Positions 27,947 to 37,295 are shown, numbered from the stretch's first letter. The stretch is DNA of 64,000 bases from Rhizobium sp. RU33A (GCF_900156055.1 NZ_FTMQ01000002.1:868001-932000), one strand, 5' to 3'. Translations and numbers: made by a program. Notes: generated from the sequence alone by a model not told the origin.

Positions 27947-28741
27947 TTAGTCCTCCATGATCGCGATCGCGGATATCTGTCGCCCGTAGTCGGGTTCGCC
28001 CGCATGGGTCGTCCGGCGATAGGAGAAGAACGTTTCAGGGGCCGCATAGGTGCAGTGGCCGGTGCTGTCGGCGATCACGCCAGCTTGGCTTAGCCGCATG
28101 ATGGTCAGGCCGGGCAGGTCGAACATCGCGTGGTCAGGTTTCGACGAGGGGGTGAAGAAGACCTCGAATTGCGGATTGGTGGCGAGGAAACGGTCGACGA
28201 ATTCCGGACCCACCTCGTAATTTTTCTGGGAAATCGAGGGGCCGAGGGTTGCCCGAATGGCTTCGCGGCGAGCGCCAAGCGCGATCATAGCGTCAACGGT
28301 GTTTTCAAGAACGCCACCCAGTGCGCCCTTCCAGCCGGCATGGGCCGCACCGACGACCCGATTTTCAGGGTCGGCGAAGAGGATCGGGCCGCAATCGGCG
28401 GTCAATACGCCAAGCACCACGCCCGGGCTCGCCGTGACCTGTGCATCCGCCTCTGGCCGGCTGCCGTCATAATCGGCGCCGACCACCACGACGTCGGGCG
28501 AATGGATCTGATGTGCGGTGGCGAGCCGTTCGAGCGGCAGGCCGAACCATGCGCTGACCCGGCGCCGGTTCTCACGAACCTTGTCGGGGTCGTCATTCGA
28601 GCCGAGGCCAACATTGAGGCCGCGATAGAGGCCTTCCGAGACGCCGCCGTCACGGGTGAAGAAGCCGTGGCGGATGCCGGCTGCAGTCGAGGCGTTGAGG
28701 CTCTCTGCGGTGATGGGGCGTGGCTGGTCGGCTGTGCTCAT
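27947..28741 (-). CDS. pgeF: Peptidoglycan editing factor PgeF (DUF152, multicopper-oxidase-like fold)
   Basis: A 264-residue member of the YfiH/YlmD family, formerly called polyphenol oxidase or laccase domain protein; E. coli YfiH removes mis-incorporated L-Ser from muropeptide precursors. Zn-site residues appear as LTADCGPILFAD (Cys) and GAAHAGWKGAL (His), with the upstream His in ATAHQIHSPDV. ATG 28741 has CAGGAG upstream; a further in-frame start lies 13 codons earlier. Confidence 0.88.
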   Translation of the reverse strand: MSTADQPRPITAESLNASTAAGIRHGFFTRDGGVSEGLYRGLNVGLGSNDDPDKVRENRRRVSAWFGLPLERLATAHQIHSPDVVVVGADYDGSRPEADAQVTASPGVVLGVLTADCGPILFADPENRVVGAAHAGWKGALGGVLENTVDAMIALGARREAIRATLGPSISQKNYEVGPEFVDRFLATNPQFEVFFTPSSKPDHAMFDLPGLTIMRLSQAGVIADSTGHCTYAAPETFFSYRRTTHAGEPDYGRQISAIAIMED

Positions 28742-28873
28742 GATCGGTCTCCTGAGCCTTGGCAAATCACGCGTATGCAATGCGGATACTGCGAAACGAT
28801 TGGATTCAATCGGCTTTCTTCAAATTCAAGCCGTCGGGAACGGGCGCGATCGTGCAGATCGCACCCCGTCCTG

Positions 28874-29974
28874 TCAATGCGTGGACTTGAATGGTGGCAA
28901 GTGGACGACGGGCATGGAGACCGCCATGACCTTGAACAGCTCGCCCATGTAGCCATTGCCGGCGCCGGCGAGGCGATGCACGGCCTCGACGATTTCGGCT
29001 TGTGTCTTCTCGTCCTTGTCGCGGCCAAGCGAAGCTGCGCGCTGTTCAATGCCCAGACCAACGAGGAAATCGCCCTGATGCATGCAGCCATTCAGATGTA
29101 CGCCTGCGGCAAGGGCGGTGCGGGCGAGGTTTTCGAAGTCGACATGGCTGGTGAGATCGGCAAGTCCGGGATGGGCGAGCGGCGGATCGTATTCATGGGC
29201 GCGCACGGCCTGGAGGGTATCGCCGAAATTGCTGACCATGTGGCCATAGTCGATGATCAAGGCGCTGCCGTGATGCGCGATCAGGCGCTCGCAGATCGTC
29301 AGCATCACCGATTGGCGGGCCGGTGCCACCTCGAAGATCTCCCCGTCGGGCGGTTGGCTGATGCCCTGCGGCAGCATGGCGGTGTCGAGTGTTGCGACCC
29401 CGAGCGTGAAGCAGAGTTCGTCGTTCTCATCCAGCCCGACCATGCGCTCGCGAAAGCCGGTCGGCGTCTTGACAAACTGGCGGATCGGAATCGCGTCAAA
29501 GAGTTCGTTGGCCGCGAGCAGGGTAAATCCCTCAGGTACGCCGTCGAAACTTTCGTGCCAGGAGACCTTGTCACCGTGGCCGGAGAGCGTTTCCATCTGG
29601 GTGAGCTTCAGGAGCGCACTGGTCTCGACTAGGTGGATGGTCGCCGTTTCGTAGAGCTCTGGTGCTGCGCGGGATATCACCCTCAACATGTCGGCCATCA
29701 TCGTGCCACGGCCAGGGCCGATCTCGACAAGGCGCACGTCACGCGGTTCACCATGGCGCTGCCAGGTGTTGATCATGAAGATGCCAAGCAACTCGCCGAA
29801 CAGTTGGCTGATTTCGGGCGCCGTGACGAAATCGCCGGCTCGGCCGAAGGGATGGCGGGTGCGATAGTAGCCATGTTCGGGGTCGGCGAGGCAGAGGGCG
29901 AAATAGTCCGTGATGCTGATCGGGCCATTGGCTGAGATCAGCGACTTGATCTTTTCGGCGAGCGGTGTGGCCAT
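28874..29974 (-). CDS. SAM-dependent methyltransferase, MidA/NDUFAF7 family
   Basis: A 366-residue class I methyltransferase with SAM motif LVEIGPGRGTMMADML and the family N-terminus ISITDYFALCLADPEHGYY. The mitochondrial relative NDUFAF7 (MidA) methylates an arginine in complex I subunit NDUFS2, a plausible job in this respiring bacterium. It begins nine bases after lgt and is followed, 132 bases on, by pgeF. Confidence 0.88.
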   Translation of the reverse strand: MATPLAEKIKSLISANGPISITDYFALCLADPEHGYYRTRHPFGRAGDFVTAPEISQLFGELLGIFMINTWQRHGEPRDVRLVEIGPGRGTMMADMLRVISRAAPELYETATIHLVETSALLKLTQMETLSGHGDKVSWHESFDGVPEGFTLLAANELFDAIPIRQFVKTPTGFRERMVGLDENDELCFTLGVATLDTAMLPQGISQPPDGEIFEVAPARQSVMLTICERLIAHHGSALIIDYGHMVSNFGDTLQAVRAHEYDPPLAHPGLADLTSHVDFENLARTALAAGVHLNGCMHQGDFLVGLGIEQRAASLGRDKDEKTQAEIVEAVHRLAGAGNGYMGELFKVMAVSMPVVHLPPFKSTH

Positions 29975-29983
29975 CTTGGCTCC

Positions 29984-30832
29984 TCAGCCTTGGGTCGCGG
30001 GGGTCTGACGCCCCGACCGGACGAAAATCCAGATCCCGATCAGGACCATCGGTAGCGACAGCACCATGCCCATGGTCATCCAGCCACCATAGAGATAGCC
30101 GAGCTGCACGTCGGGCTCGCGGAAGAATTCGACGAAGATGCGGGCCGAGGCGTAGCCGGCCACGAAGATGCCGGTGATGCGACCGGGGGCGCGCAGGGCG
30201 CCGAATGCGCGGGCGAGGATCTGCAGCACGATGAGCAGGACGAGACCCTCGAGTGCTGCTTCATAAAGCTGGCTCGGATGGCGGGGGAAGGTACCACCGG
30301 TGGGGAAGGCCATGGCCCAGGGGACATCGGCGGGCCGGCCCCAGAGTTCGCCATTGATGAAGTTTGCGATGCGGCCGAACAGCAGGCCTAGGGGTACGAC
30401 GCTGGCGACCAGGTCGAAGAGGCTCCAAAGGCGGATCTGATGTTTGCGGGCGAAGTAGACCATTGCGAGCGTTGCGCCGATGAAGCCGCCATGGAAGGAC
30501 ATGCCACCGTTCCAGACCTCGATCGCGCGCATCGGGTTGGCCGCCACCGAGGCGAAGTCGTAGAAGAAGATGTAGCCGAGACGGCCGCCGGCGACGACGC
30601 CGATCGCGACCCACAGGATGAAGTCGTCAATCTGTTGCAAGGTGGCTGGCGCCTGGCCGTTCGGCCACAGATGCGGTCGCTTCAGAAGATCGCGGGCGAT
30701 CAGCCAGCCGAGGAGGATGCCGGCAACATAGGCGAGGCCATACCAATGGACCGACAGCGGGCCGATCGAAAAGGCGACCGGGTCGATCGCGGGAAAGGAT
30801 ACGGCGGCGAAAAGGTCCAGAACTGACAACAA
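29984..30832 (-). CDS. lgt: Prolipoprotein diacylglyceryl transferase
   Basis: A 282-residue inner-membrane enzyme that puts diacylglycerol on the lipobox cysteine of lipoproteins. Family blocks are SIGPLSVHWYGLAY, MSFHGGFIGA (catalytic His), the signature GRIANFINGELWGRP and RHPSQLYEA. There is no ATG or GTG near the N-terminus; translation apparently starts at TTG 30832 or TTG 30829, without a strong Shine-Dalgarno sequence. Leads the lgt-midA-pgeF-M24 operon. Confidence 0.94.
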   Translation of the reverse strand: MLSVLDLFAAVSFPAIDPVAFSIGPLSVHWYGLAYVAGILLGWLIARDLLKRPHLWPNGQAPATLQQIDDFILWVAIGVVAGGRLGYIFFYDFASVAANPMRAIEVWNGGMSFHGGFIGATLAMVYFARKHQIRLWSLFDLVASVVPLGLLFGRIANFINGELWGRPADVPWAMAFPTGGTFPRHPSQLYEAALEGLVLLIVLQILARAFGALRAPGRITGIFVAGYASARIFVEFFREPDVQLGYLYGGWMTMGMVLSLPMVLIGIWIFVRSGRQTPATQG

Positions 30833-31022
30833 TGGAGTACTTTCGTTAATGCTGCTGGAAAATGGCGTTGCGAATTGGCACGGTCAAGATGGAATCGAGG
30901 CGGCTGCGACACCGTCAACCACCTTTATCTGTCCTTCGCGTCTTGCGTGCCGGCCTGTCTGGTCCTACCTCATCTGAAGGTACCGATTTTCCAGTCCGCA
31001 GTCTGCTTCAGAGGAGTTTTCC

Positions 31023-31283
31023 ATGTCGACCGGCCCCAACCGTATTCTCGATGATTTCGCCAAGTTGATGACGGACGCCGCGGGCGCTGCCCAAGGCGTT
31101 CGAAAAGAGGTGGAAACGGCGTTTCATGCTCAGGCGGAGCGCTGGTTGAACAGCATGGATCTGGTTAAGCGCGAAGAGTTCGATGTGGTGCGCGAGATGG
31201 CGCTGAAGGCGCGCGAAGAGAACGACGCGCTGCAGAAGCGCATCGAGGCTCTTGAGGCCCAGCTCTCCACTCAGCCGAAGTAA
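31023..31283 (+). CDS. ubiK: Ubiquinone biosynthesis accessory factor UbiK
   Basis: An 86-residue BMFP (YqiC-like) protein. The N-terminal amphipathic helix (NRILDDFAKLMTDAAGAAQG) and C-terminal coiled coil (EENDALQKRIEALEAQL) are the family hallmarks; UbiK helps the UbiJ/COQ9-linked ubiquinone-making complex. GAGGAG precedes the ATG. It is divergent from lgt and is followed by a terminator. Confidence 0.87.
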   Translation: MSTGPNRILDDFAKLMTDAAGAAQGVRKEVETAFHAQAERWLNSMDLVKREEFDVVREMALKAREENDALQKRIEALEAQLSTQPK

Positions 31284-31725
31284 CGGCTCTCCCGTTTCAA
31301 AACAGCTTCGTGAAACGCCGCAAGGCCCTTTGAAGACCCATTGCCTGTGGCTTTGGGTCTTTTTGTATTTTCAGCACCTTGACGGGTGTCCCTCAGGCCG
31401 GAACCCAAGAAAAAATTGCAGCTTGTGGACAGCTGCGAAAAAGCCAATCGGCAGAGTCGCTTATGGGGTGATGCAAAGGCGATTCTGAAAGCGCCATCCA
31501 CAGGTCACACAGTCAAATATGACCAGGGGGGCTGGTGCTGGCCCCTGACGATTATACACTGATTTTCAACGATGATTCTGAGCGGGGGCCGCGTAAGTTT
31601 CGGGCAGGGTGCGTGTTCTACCCTGGGGTCCTTCGGAATCGTTTTCAGTAGTTTCCGGTTCAGGTGTCCGAGTGACCCGGCGGTTCGCCGGGCGCCCGTA
31701 TTCATTCCGGTCAAGAAGGTGATGC
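31284..31725. other. Intergenic region between ubiK and ybjN
   Basis: About 440 bases without a credible gene. It holds the ubiK terminator, two TGTGGA/TCCACA pieces resembling weak DnaA boxes (near 31424 and 31497), and a GC hairpin GGGGCTGGTGCTGGCCCC near 31531. The ybjN promoter should lie at its right end, but no clear -35/-10 pair was found. Confidence 0.5.
31333..31364 (+). terminator. Terminator of ubiK
   Basis: An 8-bp stem (AAGACCCA/TGGGTCTT) with a 13-base loop and a T-rich end, 50 bases after the ubiK stop. Confidence 0.75.
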
Positions 31726-32226
31726 ATGAGCCTCATGGAAATCGAAGTCGAACGCCAATCCAACCCGGTCGACATGATCGAGTTTGTCGCGGCGACCAAT
31801 GACTGGTCGTTCGAGCGTTCGGGCGAAGACGAAATCGCAATGACCGTCGAGGGGCGCTGGGCCGACTACCATGTCTCCTTCTCCTGGATGGAGGAGTTCG
31901 AGGCGCTGCATCTGGCGTCCGCCTTCGATCTGAAGATCCCTGAAAACCGCCTGAACGAAGTCATCAAGCTTCTGTCCTACGTCAACGGGCAGGTGCTGAT
32001 GGGCCATTTCGACCTGTGGCGGAACGAAGACGTCGTGATCTTCCGTCAATCTCTGCTGCTCGCCGGTGGCGCAGAGCCCACCAATCGCCAGGTCGAGGTG
32101 CTTCTCTCCTCCGCTGTCGATGCATGCGAAGCCTACTATCAGGCCTTCCAGTTCGTGGTCTGGTCCGGCATGGACGCCAAGAGCGCCATGGATGCCGTCC
32201 TGTTTGAGACGGTCGGAGAAGCCTGA
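31726..32226 (+). CDS. YbjN domain protein
   Basis: A 166-residue cytoplasmic protein with the YbjN domain fold, resembling type III secretion chaperones: ERQSNPVDMIEFVAATNDWS at the start and a helical tail with VEVLLSSAVDACEAYYQAFQ. In E. coli YbjN affects motility and stress responses; its mechanism is unknown. Two bases separate it from proC, so ybjN-proC-csaA form one unit. Confidence 0.85.
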   Translation: MSLMEIEVERQSNPVDMIEFVAATNDWSFERSGEDEIAMTVEGRWADYHVSFSWMEEFEALHLASAFDLKIPENRLNEVIKLLSYVNGQVLMGHFDLWRNEDVVIFRQSLLLAGGAEPTNRQVEVLLSSAVDACEAYYQAFQFVVWSGMDAKSAMDAVLFETVGEA

Positions 32227-32228
32227 GC

Positions 32229-33047
32229 ATGACGAATGCCGCATTCGGACAGATCGTCCTCGTCGGTGCTGGCAATATGGGCGGCGCGATGCTGGCCGGC
32301 TGGCTGAAGAGCGGTGTGCCGGGCAGCGCCGTCACGGTGCTCGACCCGGGTCCATCCGACAAGATGATGGCAGCGATCAACAATGCCGGTGCCCGGCACT
32401 TTGTTACGCCGCCGGAAGGTCTGACGGCCGATATCCTTTTTCTTGCCCTGAAGCCGCAGGTCATGGATGCCGTCCTGCCCGGCCTCAAGTCTCTTGTCGG
32501 GCCGCAGACGACGGTGGTTTCCGTTGCCGCCGGCAAGACCATTGCCTCGATGGAAGGCCATCTCGGCAAGGCCGCCATGGTGCGCGCCATGCCGAACACG
32601 CCAGCCATGGTCGGGCGTGGCGTGACTGGCGCCTTTGCCAATGCTGCCGTCTCCGAAGAGCAGCGTGACGTCGTGCATCGTCTTCTTCAGGTGTCCGGCC
32701 CGGTCGAATGGGTCTCGAGCGAAGCCGACATCAATGCCGTGACCGCCCTTTCTGGTAGCGGACCGGCCTATGTCTTTTACCTCGTCGAATGCATGGCAGA
32801 GGCAGGCCGGAAAGCGGGCCTGCCGGCGGACCTCGCCATGCGCCTCGCACGAGAAACGGTCGCGGGGGCTGGTGAATTGTTGCACCAGTCCCCCGACCCT
32901 GCCTCTCAGTTGCGCAAGAACGTCACATCGCCTGGTGGGACGACGGCTGCTGCCCTCTCTGTGCTGATGGCTGATGATGCGATGCAGCCGCTGTTCGATC
33001 AGGCGATCGAGGCGGCGCGCAAGAGGGCCGAGGAGCTCGCCCAGTGA
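32229..33047 (+). CDS. proC: Pyrroline-5-carboxylate reductase
   Basis: A 272-residue enzyme for the last step of proline synthesis (NADPH-dependent). The Rossmann motif [11 protein letters not shown] opens the protein, [14 protein letters not shown] is the catalytic-domain block, and the signature [15 protein letters not shown] is near the end. It overlaps the next gene by four bases (GTGA). Confidence 0.95.
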   Translation: MTNAAFGQIVLVGAGNMGGAMLAGWLKSGVPGSAVTVLDPGPSDKMMAAINNAGARHFVTPPEGLTADILFLALKPQVMDAVLPGLKSLVGPQTTVVSVAAGKTIASMEGHLGKAAMVRAMPNTPAMVGRGVTGAFANAAVSEEQRDVVHRLLQVSGPVEWVSSEADINAVTALSGSGPAYVFYLVECMAEAGRKAGLPADLAMRLARETVAGAGELLHQSPDPASQLRKNVTSPGGTTAAALSVLMADDAMQPLFDQAIEAARKRAEELAQ

Positions 33048-33388
33048 GCGGCTCCGAGATCACCTTTGCCGATTTCGAGAAGGTCGACATTCGTGTTGGT
33101 ACGATCGTCGATGTCGAAAACTTCCCGGAAGCGCGCAAGCCGGCCTTCAAGCTGAAGATCGATTTTGGTCCCGAGATCGGTATCAAGAAGTCTTCGGCGC
33201 AGATCACCGTGCACTACACACCGGAAACGCTGATGGGACGCCAGGTGCTTGGGGTGGTCAACTTTCCGCCCAGACAGATCGGACCCTTTCGCTCGGAGGT
33301 TCTGACGCTCGGATTCGAGGACGAGAACGGCGCCATCGTGCTCGCGGCTGTCGAGCAGCCGGTGCCAAACGGCAAGAAGATGATGTGA
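33044..33388 (+). CDS. csaA: tRNA-binding/chaperone-like protein CsaA
   Basis: A 114-residue stand-alone OB-fold tRNA-binding domain ([27 protein letters not shown] split over strands; core [12 protein letters not shown]). In Bacillus CsaA acts as an export-linked chaperone; relatives bind tRNA. The GTG start overlaps the proC stop, so it is translationally coupled. Confidence 0.9.
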   Translation: MSGSEITFADFEKVDIRVGTIVDVENFPEARKPAFKLKIDFGPEIGIKKSSAQITVHYTPETLMGRQVLGVVNFPPRQIGPFRSEVLTLGFEDENGAIVLAAVEQPVPNGKKMM

Positions 33389-33390
33389 CA

Positions 33391-33413
33391 AAGGGGCCTT
33401 CGGGCCCCTTTTT
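33391..33413 (+). terminator. Terminator of ybjN-proC-csaA
   Basis: An 8-bp stem (AAGGGGCC/GGCCCCTT) closed by a UUCG tetraloop and followed by T residues, directly after the csaA stop. Confidence 0.88.
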
Positions 33414-33429
33414 CCTGGCCTGAATAGTC

Positions 33430-34812
33430 TCAGACGGGAACGCGGATGATGGCGCGCAGGCCGCCGAGCGGGCTGTCTTCGAGCGTAACATTGCCGCCGT
33501 GGCTGCGGGCGATGTCGCGGGCGATGGCGAGGCCGAGACCGGTGCCGGAGGCATCGAGATTGCGGGCTTCATCGAGGCGATAGAAGGGCTTGAAGACATC
33601 GTCGCGCGCTTCCTTCGGAATGCCCGGGCCGTCGTCGTCGAAGACAATCACCAGCCACTTGGCCGTGTGCCGGGCGTCGATGTCGAGCCTGTGTGCGTAG
33701 CGTCGCGCATTGGAGGCGAGGTTGGTCACCAGACGCGTGAAGGCGTTGGGACGCACATGGACCAGCGGCTCGCCTTCCAGTGTCCAGGAGAAGGCACGGT
33801 CGTGCAGGCTGAAGTCAGCGGCGACACGCTCGAAGAGGTCGGCAAGGTCGAGTGTGCCGACATCTTCCTCGACCTCTCCCTTGGCGAAATCGAGATAGCC
33901 TTCGAGCATGCTCTGCATGTCGTCGATATCCTGGTTCAGGCTGTCGATCTCCGGTCCGTCACCGGCCAGTGCGAGCTGCAGGCGAAAGCGCGTCAGGATG
34001 GTGCGCAGGTCATGGCTGACGCCGGCCAGCATGGCGGTACGCTGTTCCATCTGCCGCTCGATGCGCTCACGCATCAAGATGAAGGCAAGGCCTGCTCGGC
34101 GCACTTCGTCCGCGCCACGTGGCGAGAAATCGTCTGGCGGACGCTGGCCCTTGCCGAAGCTTTCGGCGGCGTTGGCCAAGGCCATGATCGGGCGGATCTG
34201 GCCGCGCAGGAAAAGGATGGAAATGGTGATCAGCACCAGCGCGGTTGAGACCATCCAGACGATGAAGATATGGGTGTTCGAAGCATAGGCGGAATTGCGT
34301 GGGGCGAAGATGCGCAAGGTCCTGTCGTCGACAACGATGCGGATCTCGACAAGGCGGGAGGTTCCCACCGTGTCGATCCAGAAAGGTCGACGGATCTGCT
34401 CGGCGATCTCGTCGGACAGGATCTGATCGAGGATCGAGAAGAAGGGGCTTGGTCGCGGGGAGGGCAGTTCGGTTCCCGGTTCGAGCGAGACCATCAGGCT
34501 CAACTTGCTGGCGGCGACATCGGCGATCGTCGCGAAGTCCTCGTCGTCAGGATAGCGCTGCAGAAGTTCGATGACAGCCGCGATGTCACGCGTCACGGCT
34601 TCCGACAGGCGCTCGGTGACGAGTTGCCAATGACGCTCCATGAAAACGAAGGCGACGACGGTCTGCAGGATCAGCATCGGTAGGATGATGATCAGCAGGG
34701 AGCGGGCGTAAATGCCGGTCGGCAGCCTGTGACGTAGCCAGCGGAGAGAGCCCTTCAAGCCGGTCGCCGGGCTGCGGTCGTGATCTCGCCGGATCTGATC
34801 GAACAGCGTCAT
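33430..34812 (-). CDS. Sensor histidine kinase of the petR-like two-component system
   Basis: A 460-residue EnvZ-type kinase: helix 36-57, periplasmic sensor 58-180, helix 181-203, HAMP about 204-257, and phospho-accepting His267 in GVSHDLRTILTRF. The ATPase domain has NLASNARRYAHR (N box), DDDGPGIP (G1) and GTGLGLAIARD (G2). It follows an OmpR-type regulator by 42 bases and is probably its partner. The signal is unknown. Confidence 0.92.
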   Translation of the reverse strand: MTLFDQIRRDHDRSPATGLKGSLRWLRHRLPTGIYARSLLIIILPMLILQTVVAFVFMERHWQLVTERLSEAVTRDIAAVIELLQRYPDDEDFATIADVAASKLSLMVSLEPGTELPSPRPSPFFSILDQILSDEIAEQIRRPFWIDTVGTSRLVEIRIVVDDRTLRIFAPRNSAYASNTHIFIVWMVSTALVLITISILFLRGQIRPIMALANAAESFGKGQRPPDDFSPRGADEVRRAGLAFILMRERIERQMEQRTAMLAGVSHDLRTILTRFRLQLALAGDGPEIDSLNQDIDDMQSMLEGYLDFAKGEVEEDVGTLDLADLFERVAADFSLHDRAFSWTLEGEPLVHVRPNAFTRLVTNLASNARRYAHRLDIDARHTAKWLVIVFDDDGPGIPKEARDDVFKPFYRLDEARNLDASGTGLGLAIARDIARSHGGNVTLEDSPLGGLRAIIRVPV

Positions 34813-34854
34813 GTGCTACACTTCCTCGGCGCATCGCGCGCCGTTGCCGCAGCC

Positions 34855-35571
34855 TCAGTCCATGCTGAGGCGATAACCGATGCCGCGCACCGTCTGCAGC
34901 CAGACGGGGTTGGCGGGATCATCCTCGATCTTGCGCCGCAGGCGATTGATCTGCACGTCGATCGTGCGCTCGCCAACCTCCGCGTCGTTGCCGACCAGTT
35001 CGTGGCGCGGGATCGTATCGCCGGCTCGCGTTGCGAAAAGGTACATGATGTCCTGTTCGCGATCTGTCAGGCGGATGACCTCTGCACCTTTGCGCAACTC
35101 CTTGCGCAGGACCGAGAAGGTGTAAGGACCGAACATGACCTGCTCGATCTTCGGTGCATCGGGGTTCATGTTTCGCTTGAGGATATTGTTGATCCTGAGC
35201 ACCAGTTCCCGCGGATCGAAGGGTTTGGCGAGGTAGTCGTCAGCACCGGCTTCGAGGCCTGCAATGCGGCTGTCGGCCTCCGAGCGGGCAGTGAGGAGGA
35301 TGACCGGCGCGCGCTTGTCGTCGGAGAGGCTCTGGGTGAGCGAAAGGCCGGATTCGCCCGGCATCATCACGTCGAGGACGAGGAGGTCGAAGCTCAGGCC
35401 TTCAAGCTTGCGGCGCGCCTCGGCGGCATCGGCAGCGACGGAAACGCGGAAGCCTTTCTCCGTCAAGAACCGATGCAAGAGGTCGCGAATGCGCGTGTCG
35501 TCGTCGACCACAAGGAGATGCGGGGCGTCGTCGGTCAGCTCGATCTTCTTCGACACGTCAGTCGGCTCCAT
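34855..35571 (-). CDS. petR: OmpR-family response regulator, PetR-like
   Basis: A 238-residue receiver plus winged-helix regulator; phosphorylation site Asp67 in LLVLDVMMPGE, DNA-binding end ERTIDVQINRLRRKIEDD. Sequence and its position right after a MarR-type gene match petP-petR, which in Rhodobacter capsulatus are needed for bc1 complex production. Its start overlaps the marR stop by 14 bases. The petABC target here would be 30 kb away (inference). Confidence 0.85.
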   Translation of the reverse strand: MEPTDVSKKIELTDDAPHLLVVDDDTRIRDLLHRFLTEKGFRVSVAADAAEARRKLEGLSFDLLVLDVMMPGESGLSLTQSLSDDKRAPVILLTARSEADSRIAGLEAGADDYLAKPFDPRELVLRINNILKRNMNPDAPKIEQVMFGPYTFSVLRKELRKGAEVIRLTDREQDIMYLFATRAGDTIPRHELVGNDAEVGERTIDVQINRLRRKIEDDPANPVWLQTVRGIGYRLSMD

Positions 35572-36082
35572 CCGTTTCGAGAGGCTGGGTCACGGTCTGT
35601 TTCTGCATGCCGTCGAGGAAGCGCCGCACGGTGGCGCGTTCGTCCGATGTCATGCCCTCCATCGCATGCGCAATGCGGCGGGACTGGGGATCGGAGAGCG
35701 CAAGCGAAAGCTCGCGTCCGGCAAGCGTCGGATAAAGTCTGCGCTGGCGGCGGTCGGCGGGGCCTGCCATCTGGCGTATATAGCCGCTGTCGATCAGTTC
35801 CTTCAGAACCCGTGCAAGGCTCTGCTTGGTGATCTGCAGGATGCCGAGCAAGTCGGCAACTGTCATGCCTGGACGGCGGCTGACGAAATGCACGACGCGG
35901 TGATGGGCGCGTCCGTAACCGAGCTTGGCAAGGATGGCATCCGGATCGGACACGAAATCACGATAGGCAAAAAACAGGCTTTCGATGGTTTCGAAGTCGA
36001 TCGACTTGTCATCGACCACCGGCAGGTCCGGCAGGATTTTCTTGGCAGTCTTCGTCGCAGACTGTCGGGCCACGCTCGTCAT
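35558..36082 (-). CDS. petP: MarR-family regulator, PetP-like
   Basis: A 174-residue winged-helix protein with recognition helix TKQSLARVLKELIDSGYI and wing PADRRQRRLYPT. Upstream Shine-Dalgarno GGAGGA precedes ATG 36082. Overlap with the petR-like gene downstream suggests coupled expression; Rhodobacter PetP is a MarR protein in the same arrangement. Leads the petP-petR-kinase operon. Confidence 0.82.
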   Translation of the reverse strand: MTSVARQSATKTAKKILPDLPVVDDKSIDFETIESLFFAYRDFVSDPDAILAKLGYGRAHHRVVHFVSRRPGMTVADLLGILQITKQSLARVLKELIDSGYIRQMAGPADRRQRRLYPTLAGRELSLALSDPQSRRIAHAMEGMTSDERATVRRFLDGMQKQTVTQPLETDGAD

Positions 36083-36129
36083 TCCTTTCCTCCGGCGCAG
36101 ACGCGAGCGTCATCGCCGGTTATTACCCT

Positions 36130-36149
36130 CATCGCCCAGGGGGGCGATG
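36130..36149. promoter_or_regulatory. Hairpin/palindrome in front of the petP-like gene
   Basis: CATCGCCC-N4-GGGCGATG, perfect eight-base arms, 48 bases upstream of the petP-like start. It may be an operator or a leader hairpin. The rest of 36083-36390 (about 300 bases) shows no gene, and I could not place promoters in it. Confidence 0.4.
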
Positions 36150-36390
36150 CTTTCCCGAAGGCTAAGCCGCATGGAGCAGCTCACCGTTCTTCCTCGTCTC
36201 CCTGACGGGGATTGCCGGCAAAACTATGCGCAAGTGTAGCAAATTTCCAACAAATTTACGCTGATCGCACAGGTTAGGCGACGGTCGGGAAACCTATGGC
36301 CGCCACGCTCGTTACCACTGCACTGACCAATCACAAGTTCCGGACAAGCAGCTTCGGCCAGGCTTTGCCGAAGGAGAGAGGATTCGCGCC

Positions 36391-36555
36391 ATGATGAACC
36401 GTGACCGTACCGCCCAGATTTCTGCAAGCCCCAGCCTGCGTCCCGTTGCGATCCTCGTGTTCACCGCCAAGCTGATGGTGGCGAGCTTTCTCGTCGCCCA
36501 GGCTTCTCTGCTTCCGGCGTCACCCGTCTCTCAGGTTTACGGCCTGTCCCGTTAA
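36391..36555 (+). CDS. Small single-helix membrane peptide, 54 residues
   Basis: Too short for a standard ORF cut-off but well formed: ATG 36391 follows AAGGAGAGAGG at good spacing and the frame runs 54 codons to TAA. The peptide has a basic N-terminus (MMNRDRTAQIS), one hydrophobic helix (PVAILVFTAKLMVASFLVAQ) and a short tail. No homologue is known to me. Third-position G/C preference matches real genes. It lies alone between petP and the MBL gene. Confidence 0.55.
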   Translation: MMNRDRTAQISASPSLRPVAILVFTAKLMVASFLVAQASLLPASPVSQVYGLSR

Positions 36556-36644
36556 GCCTAAACCCATTGAGTTCGTCGCAGTTTCTCTCTTCGGGCCGGC
36601 ATGATAGAGCGCATGTCGATCACGATCAGAAGGACAGCAAGCCC

Positions 36645-37289
36645 ATGGGACAGATACAGGCGGGGATCATTCCGGTAACCCCCTTTCAGCAGAACTGCAC
36701 GATCCTGTTCGACGACGAGACGCGCGAGGGCGTGATTGTCGATCCGGGCGGTGATGTGGATGTCATCCTGCAGGTGGTCGCTGAGAATGGACTGACCCTC
36801 AAAGCGATCTGGCTGACGCACGGGCATCTCGATCATGCGGGAGGTGCTGCCGAGCTCAAGGAAAAGACCGGGCTGACCATCATCGGACCACACAAGGACG
36901 ACCTGCCGCTTCTGCAGCGCATCGAGACGCAGGCGGCGAGTTACGGCATTTCGGGACTGCGCAGCGTGCTTCCCGACCAATGGCTTGAAGACGGTGATAC
37001 GGTGAGCTTCGGCGATCACGTTTTCGAGGTCTACCACTGCCCAGGCCATGCACCGGGGCACGTCATCTATTTCAATCGCGATCAGAAGTTTGCCCATCTG
37101 GGCGACGTCCTGTTCAGCGGTTCGGTCGGACGAACGGATCTGCCGGGTGGCGACCACCAGACGCTGATGAACTCGATCCGTGACAAGGTGCTGCCGCTCG
37201 GAGACGACGTCGGCTTCATCTGCGGTCACGGGCCGGGTGGCCGTATCGGCGATGAGCGCCGATCCAATCCCTTCATCCAAGGCCTCTGA
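36645..37289 (+). CDS. MBL-fold metallo-hydrolase, glyoxalase II-like (YcbL type)
   Basis: A 214-residue metallo-beta-lactamase fold protein with Zn-binding THGHLDHAGG (His59, His61, Asp63, His64), CPGHAPGHV and GDVLFSGSVGRTDLPGG, closing with CGHGPGG. The short length lacking the C-terminal glutathione-binding domain matches YcbL-like proteins, some of which have weak glyoxalase II activity. ATG 36645 is preceded by GAAGGA; the frame is open further upstream. Confidence 0.9.
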   Translation: MGQIQAGIIPVTPFQQNCTILFDDETREGVIVDPGGDVDVILQVVAENGLTLKAIWLTHGHLDHAGGAAELKEKTGLTIIGPHKDDLPLLQRIETQAASYGISGLRSVLPDQWLEDGDTVSFGDHVFEVYHCPGHAPGHVIYFNRDQKFAHLGDVLFSGSVGRTDLPGGDHQTLMNSIRDKVLPLGDDVGFICGHGPGGRIGDERRSNPFIQGL

Positions 37290-37295
37290 ACGAGA

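Noticed and set aside
31400..31510. TGTGGACA and CATCCACA pieces that could be DnaA boxes of an origin
   Set aside because: Only two poor matches, no AT-rich unwinding region and no dnaA, hemE or rep genes nearby.
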